From assembly GCF_902167145.1 (NCBI RefSeq), contig NC_050099.1, positions 60,592,942-60,656,941 on the forward strand: a DNA stretch of 64,000 nt, given 5' to 3'. Below the pieces are notes generated by a model. That model had not been told where the DNA came from and ran no database searches. It was given only the letters and a program-made list of their open reading frames with translations. The translations under genes and the position numbers were made by a program. Shown here in pieces: positions 24,445 to 36,932 of this stretch. Origin of the DNA: Zea mays. Its lineage: Eukaryota; Streptophyta; Magnoliopsida; Poales; Poaceae. The stretch's first letter is position 1, and each line of letters starts with the position of its first letter.

Positions 24445-27400
24445 ATCTCCCCCTTTTTGGTGATTGATGCCAACACAAACCAAAGCAAATATGAAGTATA
24501 AAATTGTAACTAGTTTGCAATTGGTCAAGTGTTCATAAGCTACTGAAATGAAAGAGATTCTAAGTGCATATTAGTGATATTGATATGATTGTAGTTTTGG
24601 ACCACTTTTGTACCACATGTGATGATTTTTGCAAACTTTTGATAAAATCTTTTTCAAAGTTATTTCCGTATGTCCTAAGGTACAAGAATGAAATTTTAAT
24701 AGCATTTCTAGGATTTAAAGATTTCCCCCTTTTTCAAATGATTTTCCTTTGGCCATTTAGAAAACCCCCTGAAGAAGTTCTCCCCTTTGTTATAAAATAG
24801 TTTAAAACGTTTTCAGAAAAATAGTGGTGGTGCGGTCCTTTTGCTTTGGCCTAAAACTTTCTCCCATTTGACATTAAGCACCAAAAATGAAGAAATGTTG
24901 AGGCTTTTTCAATAGATATGAAATTGAAGTACATGAGTTTTGAGCAAGGGTGGTTGATACAGTACGAATATGAAGTGGAACCGCTCCCTTTGCTCAAAAC
25001 TCCATTTCCCTTTCAATTTGAGACTAAACACAACATATACTTGAGGAATGGTTAGTCTCAAGGATTTAATGTGTAGAGAAATGCTCCCCCTAAACTTGTG
25101 CATACAAGCGATGAATACTTGTATCAATGCACCTTAGGACTTGTGAGGTATGAGGATGCAAGTTCTACACATTGAACTTTGGTATAAGCAAAAATATGAA
25201 AGAGATATATAAGATCAAAAGATATGTCAATGAAGCTTTATTATAGTTCTATATAATATAGATTGCTCCCCCTAAATATGTGCCTTGAGAGGAATGCATA
25301 TTTTGGCCTTAAATGCCAAATGCACATAATGGGGTCAATGAGAACATATCTATATCATAGAAATTGTGAAGTGTAATATGTCATAAACGCGATGCTCATC
25401 ATAGACTACGCACTTCAGAAAGCATGTTATAAACATTTGATGCATTTACCCTTAAGGATTCAAAGAAGATTAAGGAACCTCCACCTTTGGAACAAAGGTA
25501 GCTTATCCTCGTTAAAAGGTTAAGCTTTAAGCTCTTTTACAAGAATATCACTTCACCCAGTTTTAACAAACATGCATCAAACCAGGAATGAAATTATGAT
25601 AGGTTAAACTAGGTATGAAATAGAGTTATGCATAGACATGCTTTTTCTTCCTCTTGTAATTTAAAGATATGCAATATACGTATAAGAGGGAAATCTAGGT
25701 ACATGTGTAAATGATAGGAAGTAGTTTACCCTTTTGTACCTTCACATAGAGATGCTCTCTTCATTGTGCTTTGTCCTTAGTCTTGGTTACTTAAGTCTTC
25801 TTTACCAAAAAGGATTGAGTTATAGTAGCATACTTCATGAGAAACTCATTCTCATACATGAGACTACATGATATTACTAAGAAAGTGTTAGTCCCAACAT
25901 GATCAAGATGTAGAAATGGGCTCCCCCTAAAGGTATGCATCAAATATTTGAATGACTTGGTTAGATGCATTGTTCTTTAAAGACAAATAGGGGAATTAAT
26001 TGAACATCTTGATCAAGGCATATGAAGAATTTGCAATAATCAGCTTAAGCCTGGTATTCTCAAAACAAAAAAGGTCTAGAATACTTACAACCACACCATT
26101 GATTAATTTGAAGATCTTACTGTCTACGTTGGTGTTATTGTTCTTGACGTCTTCCTTTTCATTTGAGTGTCCTCCCTTTAATCGAGAAAGAGATATTAGC
26201 AGCACAAGGGAGTATATAATAGATGATGATTTCTTTAGACAAATCATCATCCATAAGTCACATAAACATGAAGTAAAGTTCTTAAGATTATTGCATAGCG
26301 ACAGGAAAGAGGAATATGCACCTTTTAATATTTATAATCAAATCATTTGAATTTTACTTCTTCATATCGATGTTTCTTCACATAGAATTGATTAACATAA
26401 CTTAGAAGCATATCAATATGAGAACAGATATAGCAAAGGCATGGGTTAGATTCTAATGTACTAGTGTATATATGAAAGCAAGATTGTATGCACTTTTAGC
26501 TGATTTAAGTCAAATAAGGAATCTAATCTTCATATTGGTAGATTATGATAGTTTAGAAGAAATACCAATTGATGGGAACTATTATGATTGCATACGGACA
26601 TGAGTTCCCATACCTTTGCTTTTACCTTTCTTCCTTTAGGTGAAGAGCAACCTTGAGACTTGTGTCTTTTAATAAATTGAACATGCACTCACTCTCTTGT
26701 AGATTTTCATAAATGTGCTCAAGAGAGATATTATTAGTAACATAAGTACTAGTTTCCTTTTTAGCAATCATTTTTGAATGGGAATGACTGGTAGATTACT
26801 AAAACATGGAAACTTTATAACATGAACTAGATTATCCCATAAATGATATCATGCACAGCTTTAACTCATAAAACAAGCATAATTAATCTCTCAAGATCAT
26901 GGGAACAAATCTAATTCATAATATGGATAGCGATTAATGTAGAAGAATGATATCCAATTGAAGCAAGAAGAAATACATCATATACTATTGGATTTATCTT
27001 CCTTTTATGTTTAGAGTACGCATTCCATAGAGAAACTCATTCTCTTGATGTAAGACTACTTAAGTCACTTAGACAAAAGCATTAGTCTCACGATTCTAGT
27101 CATAAAGAGAACTTTCCTTTTATAAGTGTCCTAAGGATTTGAATTCCTTATATGATACTTTATTCTTTTAAGAACTTGGAATATCTCTCTCTATGTCTAG
27201 AACATGGCAACAATAGGATAATTAATGTAGATCATGCCATAAGGTAGTCAAAACAAAGTAAAGCATGTAGATTGCCATAATATAGAAATGATAAATATGC
27301 AATCTACCATATGAGAGGAACTTCCTCCAAAGAATGGTAACATAATTTAAAAACATTCTTAAGTGCTTCCTTTTTCTATGTGACTACACAAGACACAAGA

Positions 27401-27686
27401 GAAATGATAATTGAATATACTTGCACTTAAAAACACAAAGTGTTACCATCCTTCGGCTTTCCTCCATATTGTAGGTTTTCTTGATTTTCCACATAGGATA
27501 ATCCTACAACATCAATATCTTGCTCGAGATGATATGAGTTTTAGATATACTAACTCAAAATAACTTTGGGTCAATCTTAGATATATGTAACATTGTAAGA
27601 TTGATAGTTTGAGTTAATAAGAATTGAATTAACCCGCTCAAGCACCTCCAAAGCTTCATATCATCTCCTTTCCCCTGCAAAGCTTG
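24445..27686 (-). other. Element D internal non-coding region with repeated polypurine tracts
   Basis: Between gag copy 2 and the left LTR, 3.2 kb with no convincing ORF; pol is absent. The true polypurine tract is 24460-24445. Similar - strand AGGGGGAGC-type tracts occur at 25095-25083, 25276-25265 and 25933-25921. Repeated polypurine tracts upstream of the 3' LTR are a described feature of Sireviruses. Short + strand ORFs (for example 26000-26350) show no recognisable domain. Confidence 0.7.
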
Positions 27687-29562
27687 TCAAGCATATTTTG
27701 GTCCCCATCTCTTGATGGGTCCATCAAGGTTAGTCAACAAAGATCTAGGAACCCAAATGTCCTTTGTGCTAGCGCTTGGTAAACTTATTACCTTTCTAGC
27801 ACAAGTTGCAATTTTGGGTTGCCTATTTATATATGAATCAATTGACAAGCTATGAGCGGGATAGTTACCAATGGGACAATCCTTGCATAGGTGTCCCTTC
27901 TTTTGGCATATGTAGCTAAGGCGATCTTCATGTTTTGAGGAATTCTTCTTTCCTTGTCTCTTGCTTGCTACATGGTTAGTAAATATTTTCTTTTCTAAAA
28001 CTATGCCTTTTTGTTTTACATAAGGACAAGACTTAACTAAGTGTCCCTTCTTTGAGCATTTAAAACAAAGTTTATCATCCTTGTTTATAATAAAGCCATT
28101 TTTAATATAGGGACATGACCTAATCAAGTGCCCATTTTCAAAGCATTCACTACACTTCTTACTTTTCTTAGTGTGAAGTGTGGCTTGATCATTACCTTGG
28201 ATGTTACCTTGCATGGAGGCATGGTTGAGGCTTTTGGCAGAGGTATTGATTTTCTTCATTTGTTCTTTCCTCTTGACAATCCTCAAATCCTTGACCTTTT
28301 CTTCAAGGGATTTTGTGCATGCCACGGTTGTTCCCGTATCAAGCTTTTTCACCATGTAATAACGGTTATCTTGAGAAGGTTGGGTAGTGCACTTCCGTTT
28401 TAGTTGTGTCAAGCTCGTTCTTAGCCTCTCATTTTCTTCCTTGAGCTTTTGACAGGCATCATCTTTTGTTCCTGAAAATTCTAGCTCAAAGGAGAATTGC
28501 TTGTTGACGAGCAACGAGCAATAGCACATGGTAATATAGATTCAATTTGAATACATGTGCATGAGTGAGGTTGTTGGGATTTTAAGTTTTCTATCACAAC
28601 ATCATGAGCAATGTTTAACATGATATGATCATCCATAAGATTTTTATGAGAGCATAGGAGCATATCATGTTTTTCTTGAAAGGCTAGATTTTCAATTTTT
28701 AGCCTTTCTACTTGGTCCTTAAGCAAGGCATTTCTATTTACTAATTGAGTGACACAAAATAAGGAGTTATCTTGCTCAATTGAAATAGATTCATACCTTT
28801 GGACCAAATCAACATGAGAGCACTTAAGCTCCTCATGTTCTTTAGTCACCTCTTCAAAGCATTGCATTTTTATGGTGAGAATATCTTCTAGCATGTGAAG
28901 AGCTTCGCTTTTCTCTCTCGCTCTTTTTAGAAGTTTGAGCATGACCGCCTTATCTTCTTGGCTTAGATGAGCGTAGAGTTGTGTAAAGCTTTTTTCATCC
29001 TCCTCATCCTCATTTGTGCTTCCACTATCATTTTCATTAGCAACACAACATATGTGGGAATCGAAATGGGAAGACCAACCTTTTGGAGAGGTGGATTCAT
29101 CGTTTGGTTTCCAACATTCATTTTCTTCTTCTTCCTTCAAAGAATTAGTTTCACAAGGACTAAAGGAAGTAGAAGCATCATATGAACTAATATGTTTGGA
29201 CTCATCAAATCTATTTTTAATTCTAGTCCAAATATCATGCGCATCATGAATAGGTTCATCATATCTAATTATGAAGGCATGATAATCTTCTTTGCTAAGA
29301 GAATTACCTAAGATGTCAAAAGCAAGATAATTTAAGCGTATACATCTTCTGCCTCAGAAGCATTTTTCTTATCATAATTAGAGGGTGGAATACTCTTGTC
29401 TAAAATTTGTTCTAATCGTGAGTCTATGGTTCTAAAAGCATTTACTACTCTAGTAGACCATGAAGCATAATTAGAACAATCGGAAAGTAATATATCAAGA
29501 GTTACCTCCTTGTTTTCCTTTAGAGTTGTTTTCTTGTTCTTTTTGGATCTTCTTCGAGCCAT
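27687..29562 (-). pseudogene. Element D gag, copy 2 (frameshifted)
   Basis: Closely similar to copy 1 but broken differently. The N-terminal part (29562 onward, MARRRSKKNKK) is frameshifted near 29347 by a short deletion. The middle part (29140-28481) lacks the TAA of copy 1. A one-base loss near 28490 shifts the frame into the C-terminal part (28529-27687). Knuckles 1 and 2 are intact; in knuckle 3 the first Cys is Ser (SYIC instead of CYIC), so it should not bind zinc normally. Confidence 0.88.
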
Positions 29563-29597
29563 CAGTTCGAGTGTTTAGACTCAATATGAAGTGCCTA

Positions 29598-29611
29598 GCT
29601 CTGATACCAAT
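29598..29611 (-). other. Primer binding site of element D (after LTR 29612-31324)
   Basis: Same ATTGGTATCAGAGC sequence on the - strand as at 22724-22711, directly after the LTR end. Confidence 0.88.
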
Positions 29612-31324
29612 TGAAAGTCGCCTAGAGAGGGTTGGATAGGCAAAACCTGAAAATTATAACTTTAAACCCATACTTGATCCCTTGATTAGTGGTTAGAACA
29701 AGATGCGTAATTGTCGGAGTGTAAAACTAAGTCCTTTGCTTGCAAAGAGTGTTGTTTTCAAAGAATGAGGAATTGACAAATCAATACAACTAATAAGTTT
29801 ATGGAAAATGGAGCAAGAGGGCTTAGATAAGAAGAGCAATAATACAAGTTCTTTCTTGCAAAGCGTTGCATCTCTAAATGAGAATTTAAGTTGAAGCAAC
29901 ACAAAATAATATTAGCAAGGAATAGTGCAAGCGAACTTAGAGAGGAAGAAAACAAACAAATCACAAGCAATAAACACAAGAGACATGGGTGATTTGTTTT
30001 ACCGAGGTTTGGTTCACCAAGAACCTAATCCCCGTTGAGGAGACCACTAAGAACGGGTCTTTTTCAACCCTTTCCCTCTCTCCACCGATCACTAAGACCG
30101 GCGAGTGCTTCTTCTTCTTTGTAAACGAAAGACCAAAGATAAGGGCTCTTGCTAGCTTTACAATGAATGGGAGTCAAAACTCCATGCTCAAATGATCACA
30201 AGAGGTAGCACACACTTTCTCTCAATGATTCTCACAAGGCACTATCACTAAACGCACACGAGTAGCTCTTTCTTGCTTGATCTCTCTTTTGTGGCACTTG
30301 TGAGGCTTTGATGTGCATAGAAGTGTTATTCTAGTAGATAGGAGTGAATACCCAACTCTTGTGTATGAAATGAATCAATGAATTCTTCTTGAATGGGCTG
30401 GTTGGGGTGGCTTTTATAGCCCTCAACCACCCATATAGCCGTTGGGGCGCATCTGCCAGAAATTGCACTGGCGGACGGTCCGCGGCTAGGGCCCGGACGG
30501 TCCGCGACCCTCCAACGGCCGATTCTAACATCTCCAACGGATACGCCTGACAGATCAACGGCTAGATCAATGGCTATTTGCCTCGGTCGCACCACCTGGA
30601 CGGTCCGCCCTTGGTCCCGGATGGTCCGCGCCAGCTCTATAATTCATTTTGCTCAACTTGTCACCTTCGGGCTGAACCAGGTTTTCCCATGCGGACGGTC
30701 CGTGAATTGTAACCGGACGGTCCGCACAATAGAGCAGGACATTCCGCGGTTTAGTCAGACTATCCACGATTTTTAGTTCTTGGCTGAAGTCGAAACGGTG
30801 CCGCGCGCGGACGGTCCGCCAGAAGGGGCCAGACGGTCCGCGCTAGGCAATTTCAGAACTTGAGTTTCTGACGTCCCGTTGATCTTTGAACAATCTTCTC
30901 CAAGTTGCTTTGGCTAAACTTGAGAGAGATCCAATGACTTAGAAAAATAGCTTAAGTGGCTTTCCATCTATTCTAAATCATGGATCATGAACATTTTGAT
31001 TCTTTCATTCATATTTCTGCTTTTGCACAAGCTAGCTCCAAAATAGTGATTCGTTGATTTTGAGCTTTCCAACCTTTCTGGAAGTGTTGAATACGTTTCT
31101 CGGGGTATTTTGAACTTATCCAAAGAGTAGAGCTATTGGTAGTTCATCTATCTCATGTTTTACACCCTATTTGGTTGAATCTGAGCTGATTCTTTCTTAG
31201 AAACTGAACTGTTGAATCTTATGAACCTATGAATCAAAGACTAGGCAAACTAGTTAGTGTGAATGGTTGTGATGGCCATCAAGCACCAAAATACAAGAAA
31301 TGGTTTAAGGACATTTCCCTTTCA
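29612..31324 (-). repeat. Element D LTR, right copy (1713 bp)
   Basis: Nearly the same as 22725-24444, with GGACGGTCCGC palindromes at about 30470-30850 and the TATA-containing inverted repeat at 30400-30428 (TATA read 30418 to 30412). Flanked on the right by a polypurine tract and on the left by the primer site, so it joins two internal regions. Confidence 0.9.
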
Positions 31325-32748
31325 ATCTCCCCCTTTTTGGTGATTGATGCCAACACAAACCAAACCAAAGTAACTAGTTTGCAATTGGTCAAGTGTTCAT
31401 AAGCTACTGAAATGAAAGAGATTCTAAGTGCATATTAGTGATATTGATATGATTGTAGTTTTGGACCACTTTTGCACCACATGTGATGATTTTTGCAAAC
31501 TTTTGATAAAATCTTTTTCAAAGTTATTTGCGTATGGCCTAAGGTACAAGAATGAAATTTTAATAGCATTTCTAGGATTTAAAGATTTCCCCTTTTTTCA
31601 AATGCTTTTCCTTTGCCCATTTACAAAACTCCCCCTGAAGAAGTTCTCCCCTTTGTTATAAAATAGTTTAAAACGTTTTCAGAAAATAGTGGTGGTGCGG
31701 TCCTTTTGCTTTGTCCTAAAACATTCTCCCCCTTTGGCATTAAGCACCAAAAATGAAGAAATGTTGAGGCTTTTTCAATAGATATGAAATTGAAGTACAT
31801 GCGTTTGAGCAAGGGTGGTTGATACCGAACAAATATGAAGTGGAACTGCTCCCTTTGCTCAAAACTCCATTTCCCTTTCAATTTGAGACTAAGCACAACA
31901 TATACTTGAAGAACGATTAGTCTCAAGGATTTAATGTGTAGAGAAATGCTCCACCTAAACTTGTGCATACAAGCGATGAATACTTGTATCAATGCACCTT
32001 AGGACTTGTGAGGTATGAGGATGCAAGTTCTACACATTGAACTTTGGTATAAGCAAAAATATGAAAGAAATATATAAGATCAAAAGATATGTCAATGAAG
32101 CTTTATTATAGTTCTATATAATATAGATTGCTCCCCCTAAATATGTGCCTTGAGAGGAATACATATTTTGGCCTTAAATGCCAAATGCACATAATGAGGT
32201 CAATGAGAACATATCTATATCATAGAAATTGTGAAGTGTAATATGTCATAAACGCGATGATGCTCATCATAGACTACGCACTTCAGAAAGCATGTTATAA
32301 ACATTTGATGCATTTACCCTTAAGGATTCAAAGAAGCTTAAGGAACCTCCACCTTTGGAACAAAGGTAGCTTATCCTTGTTAGAAGGTTAAGCTTTAAGC
32401 TCTTTGACAAGAATATCACTTCACCCAGTTTTAACAAACATGCATCAAACCAGGAATGAAATTATGATAGGTTAAACTAGGTATGAAGCAGAGTTATGCA
32501 TAGACATGCTTTTTCTTCCTCTTGTAATTTAAAGATGTGCAATATACATATAAGATGGAAATCTAGGTACATGTGTAATGATAGGAAGTAGTTTACCCTT
32601 TTGTACCTTCACATAGAGATGCTCTCTTCATTGTGCTTTGTCCTTAGTCTTGGTTACTTAAGTCTTCTTTAAACTAGTTAGTCTGAATGGTTGTGATGGT
32701 CATCAAGCACCTAAATACAAGAAATGGTTTAAGGCCATTTCCCTTTTA
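31325..32748 (-). other. Element D internal 3' region joined to a short LTR fragment
   Basis: 31325-32671 matches 24445 to about 25794. At 32672 it changes abruptly to about 75 bp matching the LTR start (reading to 32748), so the 5' LTR remainder, gag and part of the internal region of this outer copy are deleted. No ORF. Confidence 0.75.
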
Positions 32749-34777
32749 GCGCGGTCGTCGATCTGGAATTGGACGACACTGATTATGGCTGGCGTTCCGT
32801 TTCGGCTGGGTCAGATCGTGGTCATTGATCGTGGATTGGATGGTTGGGAGCTTAGTTAGATCAGATTGACTATGGACCATTGGATTGGGATCTAATGATC
32901 CCAGTTGCGTACCGGTCATTACGCGAGCCGATTTAATCGTGGGCGTAGAATCCGGATCGGACGTCCCATATCCAACGATACCTCTTCACTGAACTCTTTT
33001 GCGAATAAGCCTTTGGCTTTTGCATAATAAAACCCACCGTCCACCGTAACTGCTCACTGAGTCTTGGGAAAATTGCAAGTTAGCCCCTGATCTCTTAAGA
33101 AATATTGTGCCTAGTCCTGAACCCTTTGGAAATTTAGAATTAATAAAGAAAATAGGTTTTTAGAATAAAAATAAATCCATAAACTTGTTTATTTCATATT
33201 TAATTCATTCTAACTCCGAATTGACCCATTCCAGTTTCTATAATTTTGTAATATTATTGTTTATCAACTAGTGTCTCTGTTTTGACATGAAAACCATATT
33301 AAAATCAATCTCCTAATTAATCTTGTACCTAGCACCTAGAACTTTTGGAAATTCATAACTTGAAATCCATAACACCAAAATTAATGATTCCTGATCCTAA
33401 GATCTTATTTTAATGTGTAGATTATTAATATGTATTTTGCTCTTAAGTTTGGTGAGATGTTAATTTTGTCTATACCATGTTTGTTTGTATTGCTACCACT
33501 AGCGTGAGGTCACGTGTCATCTAAAGAGCAAGTTGGTACCTGGAATCTCAAGTGTCACGCAAGTTGTGCCCTTGATCACTTCTTTTTACCCAGTCATGTT
33601 CTGATTAATCATAATGATATGCATAGGTTAATTTTGATGGGACCCAATAGGTTACCCTAGTTTGACTATCTTTATGCCTTGTTTACCACTGAACTTTTTG
33701 GGTAGTACTTGCTAGTGCTATATGTGGATTCGGGCATTGAGATACACATTATTCATACATTTGTTATCAGTTGTTATTTACTGTTCATGGTAAGATCATT
33801 ATGTTAATTGGAACATGGAGCGACCACCCGGGAAAACAGTGCTACCACAAGGGTGGTATGGGACGCCCTTGGCTGAATAATTAGGAAATCTAGTGGAGGA
33901 CTACCTTACCCGAAAGGGGCAAGGGCAGTTGGGGAGTGTCAGTGTAGGGAGGCCCTTGGGTTGATTTTGCTGCGATGGCGGCCAGGCGAGGGGTCCCTGC
34001 ATTGGTGCTTCCTATAAACTGTAGCGGGTTTTCTGAAGCTAGTGGAACTTTATAAAGGCCTCGTAGTGTTACCCTCCCTCGCTTCCTTGGTAGAGGTGTA
34101 TGGGGCACGTACAACCCCGTGGCAGATGGGTAACATGACTTGTGGGTAAAGATGCGCAACCTCTGTAAAACTGGTATATCAGTCGTGCTCACGGTCATGA
34201 GCAGCTGGGACCCTCACATGATTAATTTATGGAACTAAATTCAAATTGTCATATGCATTGCATCACAGGTGTTGTTATTACTTTTGTTCTACTACTTAAC
34301 TCGGTTGGTATTCACTTATATTTAGTAACTACTAATAAAATTTTTACCAACTTTAAAAGCAATGCTCAGCTTCAACCATCCTGTTTGGTAAGCCTTACAC
34401 TTCATGAGCTCCCACCTTTGGTGAGTTCATGCATATTATTCCCCACAACTTGTTGAGCTATGAACGTATGTGAGCTCATTCTTGCTGTCTCACACCCCAC
34501 AGGTCAAGAACAGGTACCGCAGGATGAGGCGTATGGAGGATGTTGTGACGAGTTCGCGAGAGGTCTAAGCCATCGTCTCCCAGTCAACTTTGGGTTGCTG
34601 GATCGTGTCCTCATATGATGTATTTATTTATTTATTTTGCACAGAACTCTTATTATATAGTAAAGATGTGACATTCGTTTCTGTACCACTATTCATCATA
34701 TGTGTGAGACTTGGTCCCAGCACACCTGGTGTTTATTTCGCGCCCGGGCTTTGGACCCCTAAAACCTGGGTGTGACA
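32749..34777 (+). repeat. Element C LTR2, right part
   Basis: Resumes at the LTR1 equivalent of about 15150 and runs to GGGTGTGACA at 34777, followed by the primer site at about 34782. It includes the block shared with the F LTR (about 33810-34205). Confidence 0.87.
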
Positions 34778-36526
34778 GAAGTGGTATCAGAGGGATGTTG
34801 ACTGTAGGACGAAATCTAGATTGAACTGGACAACCATTATCCACTTACTTTTGCTACTCTGATTCTTTCTAAACTTTTCTTAATCTTTTCTCATCTATTT
34901 CCGATTTACTCTAATTATTCTTACCTTTTCTTTCTAAATACAAACATCAATTTCACACTTTGAAATCCTGTACCCAAAGTGACTTTTAGGAATAGGAGAC
35001 CTACTCTTAGGAACAAAACCAAAAGTATTTTTATAAGTATCTATGCGCTTTAATGCTTGTCCTTAGGATACTTGTTTGATTTGGATCTTTGATTGAGTGT
35101 GATGAGTTGTGGAGTAGTGTCCATAATTGCATCTACATATACTTAGGCATAAAGAAATATATATATATATATAAGATAACTAATCAACTTAGATTGTCCC
35201 TCATAAAAAATGTGTCTAGCTTAATAGATCCACCTAATCTTAAAAGATTCTCTCTTATATTAATAGATTCATCTTATATTGAAAAAACTTTATCTTATCC
35301 TAATAGATCTAACTGACTTCAAAAGAATCTACCTTATCCTTATGGATTCATCTTGCCGAGATAAGCATATTTATCCCACACTAGTGTAACAACCATGATC
35401 TAGTAATTAGATATTATCTAGTCTAATCTAGTTATACCGATCTAATCCAGATCCCACCTAACCTAATGTGATCCAATCTAAAGTGTATTACTTAACGGAT
35501 TAGTTAATACTAGTAAAATAGATTAGACCTTATTCCTATAAATAGGTGTTAACCTAAACTGGTACCCTATACTAACCTGACCATATGCAACTATCTACCC
35601 ATCAGACAGTTGCATAACCCCTCTGTTTTATCCTAATAGAGATTCTGACCCACCTACATCGTATGAACTCTACTATCTCAAAAGAGTCTAACATATCCTA
35701 ATAATATATATCCTACCCTAGTAGATCCATCTAACCTAAACTGGTCTAATCTAGTCATATCCAATCTAATCTAGATCCTAAGTAAGCTATTATGATCTAA
35801 TCTAGTGTGAGTTACTTAAAGCGGCTACAAGAATAAGGCCATACTCCTAATTAACTTAAGCCTAAATTGGTGACTTAGATCAACTCGGCTATACCCAACA
35901 ACTTGACCTACATAACAAGTTACATAACTAATCTCATCTGTTACCTACTAAAACCTCTACCCATCTGTTACCTACAGATCTATCTTAACCTCTTACCCGG
36001 AAGGAGACTCCAAAACTCAAGAAGGAAGAGATCAATCTCATTAAAGAAGAATAGGAATCAAGCTAGACCCCCAAAGGAAGCTAGATCATGCCATAACACC
36101 CCATTCTATGTGAACCCTCATTCTATGTGACCTACCCACCAACCATCTGTCCTTACCTACAAGTCACCTTAATTATATGTCCTCAACTTGGGTGACGATT
36201 TCAATGCCGAAGATCGAAGATGATCAACCTCATCAAGAAAGGATAAGCACCAACTCTAGTCTTCAAGGATCAAGTGAGATCACCAAGACGAGTCAAGATC
36301 CACAATCCGGGATGGAGTCCTTTCTTACCCAAACATATCCATGCTTTGGAGACATCTTTTATCCTACATAATAAAGTAGCTATATATATACTCATGCTTT
36401 CCTAATCACCTGATAATTTGTGATATAAAAAAATCTTTTGGTATTAAAACGAACTACAAACCAAACTAGTTGGATCCCCTTTCTTACTAATCTCGAGGAC
36501 GAGATTTCTGTTAAGGGGGTAGGATT
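34778..36526 (+). other. Element C internal region 2, no protein domain found
   Basis: A second copy of 17188-18975 with small indels. Same primer site, TCTAATCTAG-type repeats, TA microsatellite (near 35155-35175) and polypurine tract before 36527. The small ORF at 36177-36371 matches the C-terminal 63 codons of 18538-18801 with few differences. No retrotransposon protein is encoded. Confidence 0.8.
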
Positions 36527-36932
36527 TGTAAAATACAAAATTTGTGAAAGGAAAAAATAATAAAATAAATAAATAGAAAGATTTATAAGTGAGTGTTTTG
36601 GGATTATGAAACCGTTGGTGATTATATGTTAGAAAGTATTTCCTTATAAAATAAAATAAAATAAGTAATAAATATTGAAGCTTTCGAATAAACTTCTAAT
36701 GAACTACACATTCGAAATCCTTAAAATGAATATTATGTGTTGCATATTGAAAACATTGTCTAAGAAATAAGGTAGAAAAAACTATTTATGTGAAAATTAC
36801 ATAGCTACAAATACTTGCAAAATATAATAATAAATATATATATATACAAATATAATGGCATCTCATGCTGGTTCTTATGATTGTGCATTTAATTGAATTT
36901 GAAATCCAAAACCAAATTTGATTAAAAATGAA
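36527..36932 (+). repeat. Element C LTR3, truncated after ~406 bp
   Basis: Begins TGTAAAATAC after the polypurine tract and follows LTR1/LTR2 until an AAAAATGAA motif, then switches to element A sequence. The remaining ~2.9 kb of the LTR is missing, with no target duplication, indicating a deletion across the boundary. Confidence 0.83.

Larger units (their letters stand above)
20145..32748 (-). mobile_element. Element D: gag-only Sirevirus, tandemly duplicated and end-truncated
   Basis: Reading the - strand from the right: a ~75 bp LTR start fragment (32748 to ~32672), a partial internal 3' region (to 31325), a complete LTR (31324-29612), primer site, gag and full internal region (29611-24445), a second LTR (24444-22725), primer site, gag, and internal sequence cut off at 20145. 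The segment 20145-27036 is repeated as 27037-32671 with an offset of about 6.89 kb. No integrase, RT or RNase H is present between gag and the next polypurine tract, so the family looks non-autonomous. Neither end has an intact LTR terminus or target duplication. Confidence 0.85.
13881..36932 (+). mobile_element. Element C: non-autonomous Ty3/gypsy-type tandem array (three LTRs, two internal regions)
   Basis: Order: LTR1 13881-17187, internal 17188-18975, LTR2 18976-20144 plus 32749-34777 (split by D), internal 34778-36526, LTR3 36527-36932 (first ~406 bp only). tRNA-Met primer sites follow LTR1 and LTR2, and a TTAAGGGGGGTAGGA-type polypurine tract precedes LTR2 and LTR3. No gag or pol is present in either internal region. 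The LTR end, primer site and an LTR block shared with F relate it to the same gypsy group; it probably depends on proteins from an autonomous relative (inference). Confidence 0.85.

Noticed and set aside
26000..26350. 116-codon + strand ORF in element D
   Set aside because: Antisense in an AT-rich non-coding region, no recognisable domain and no second copy to compare.
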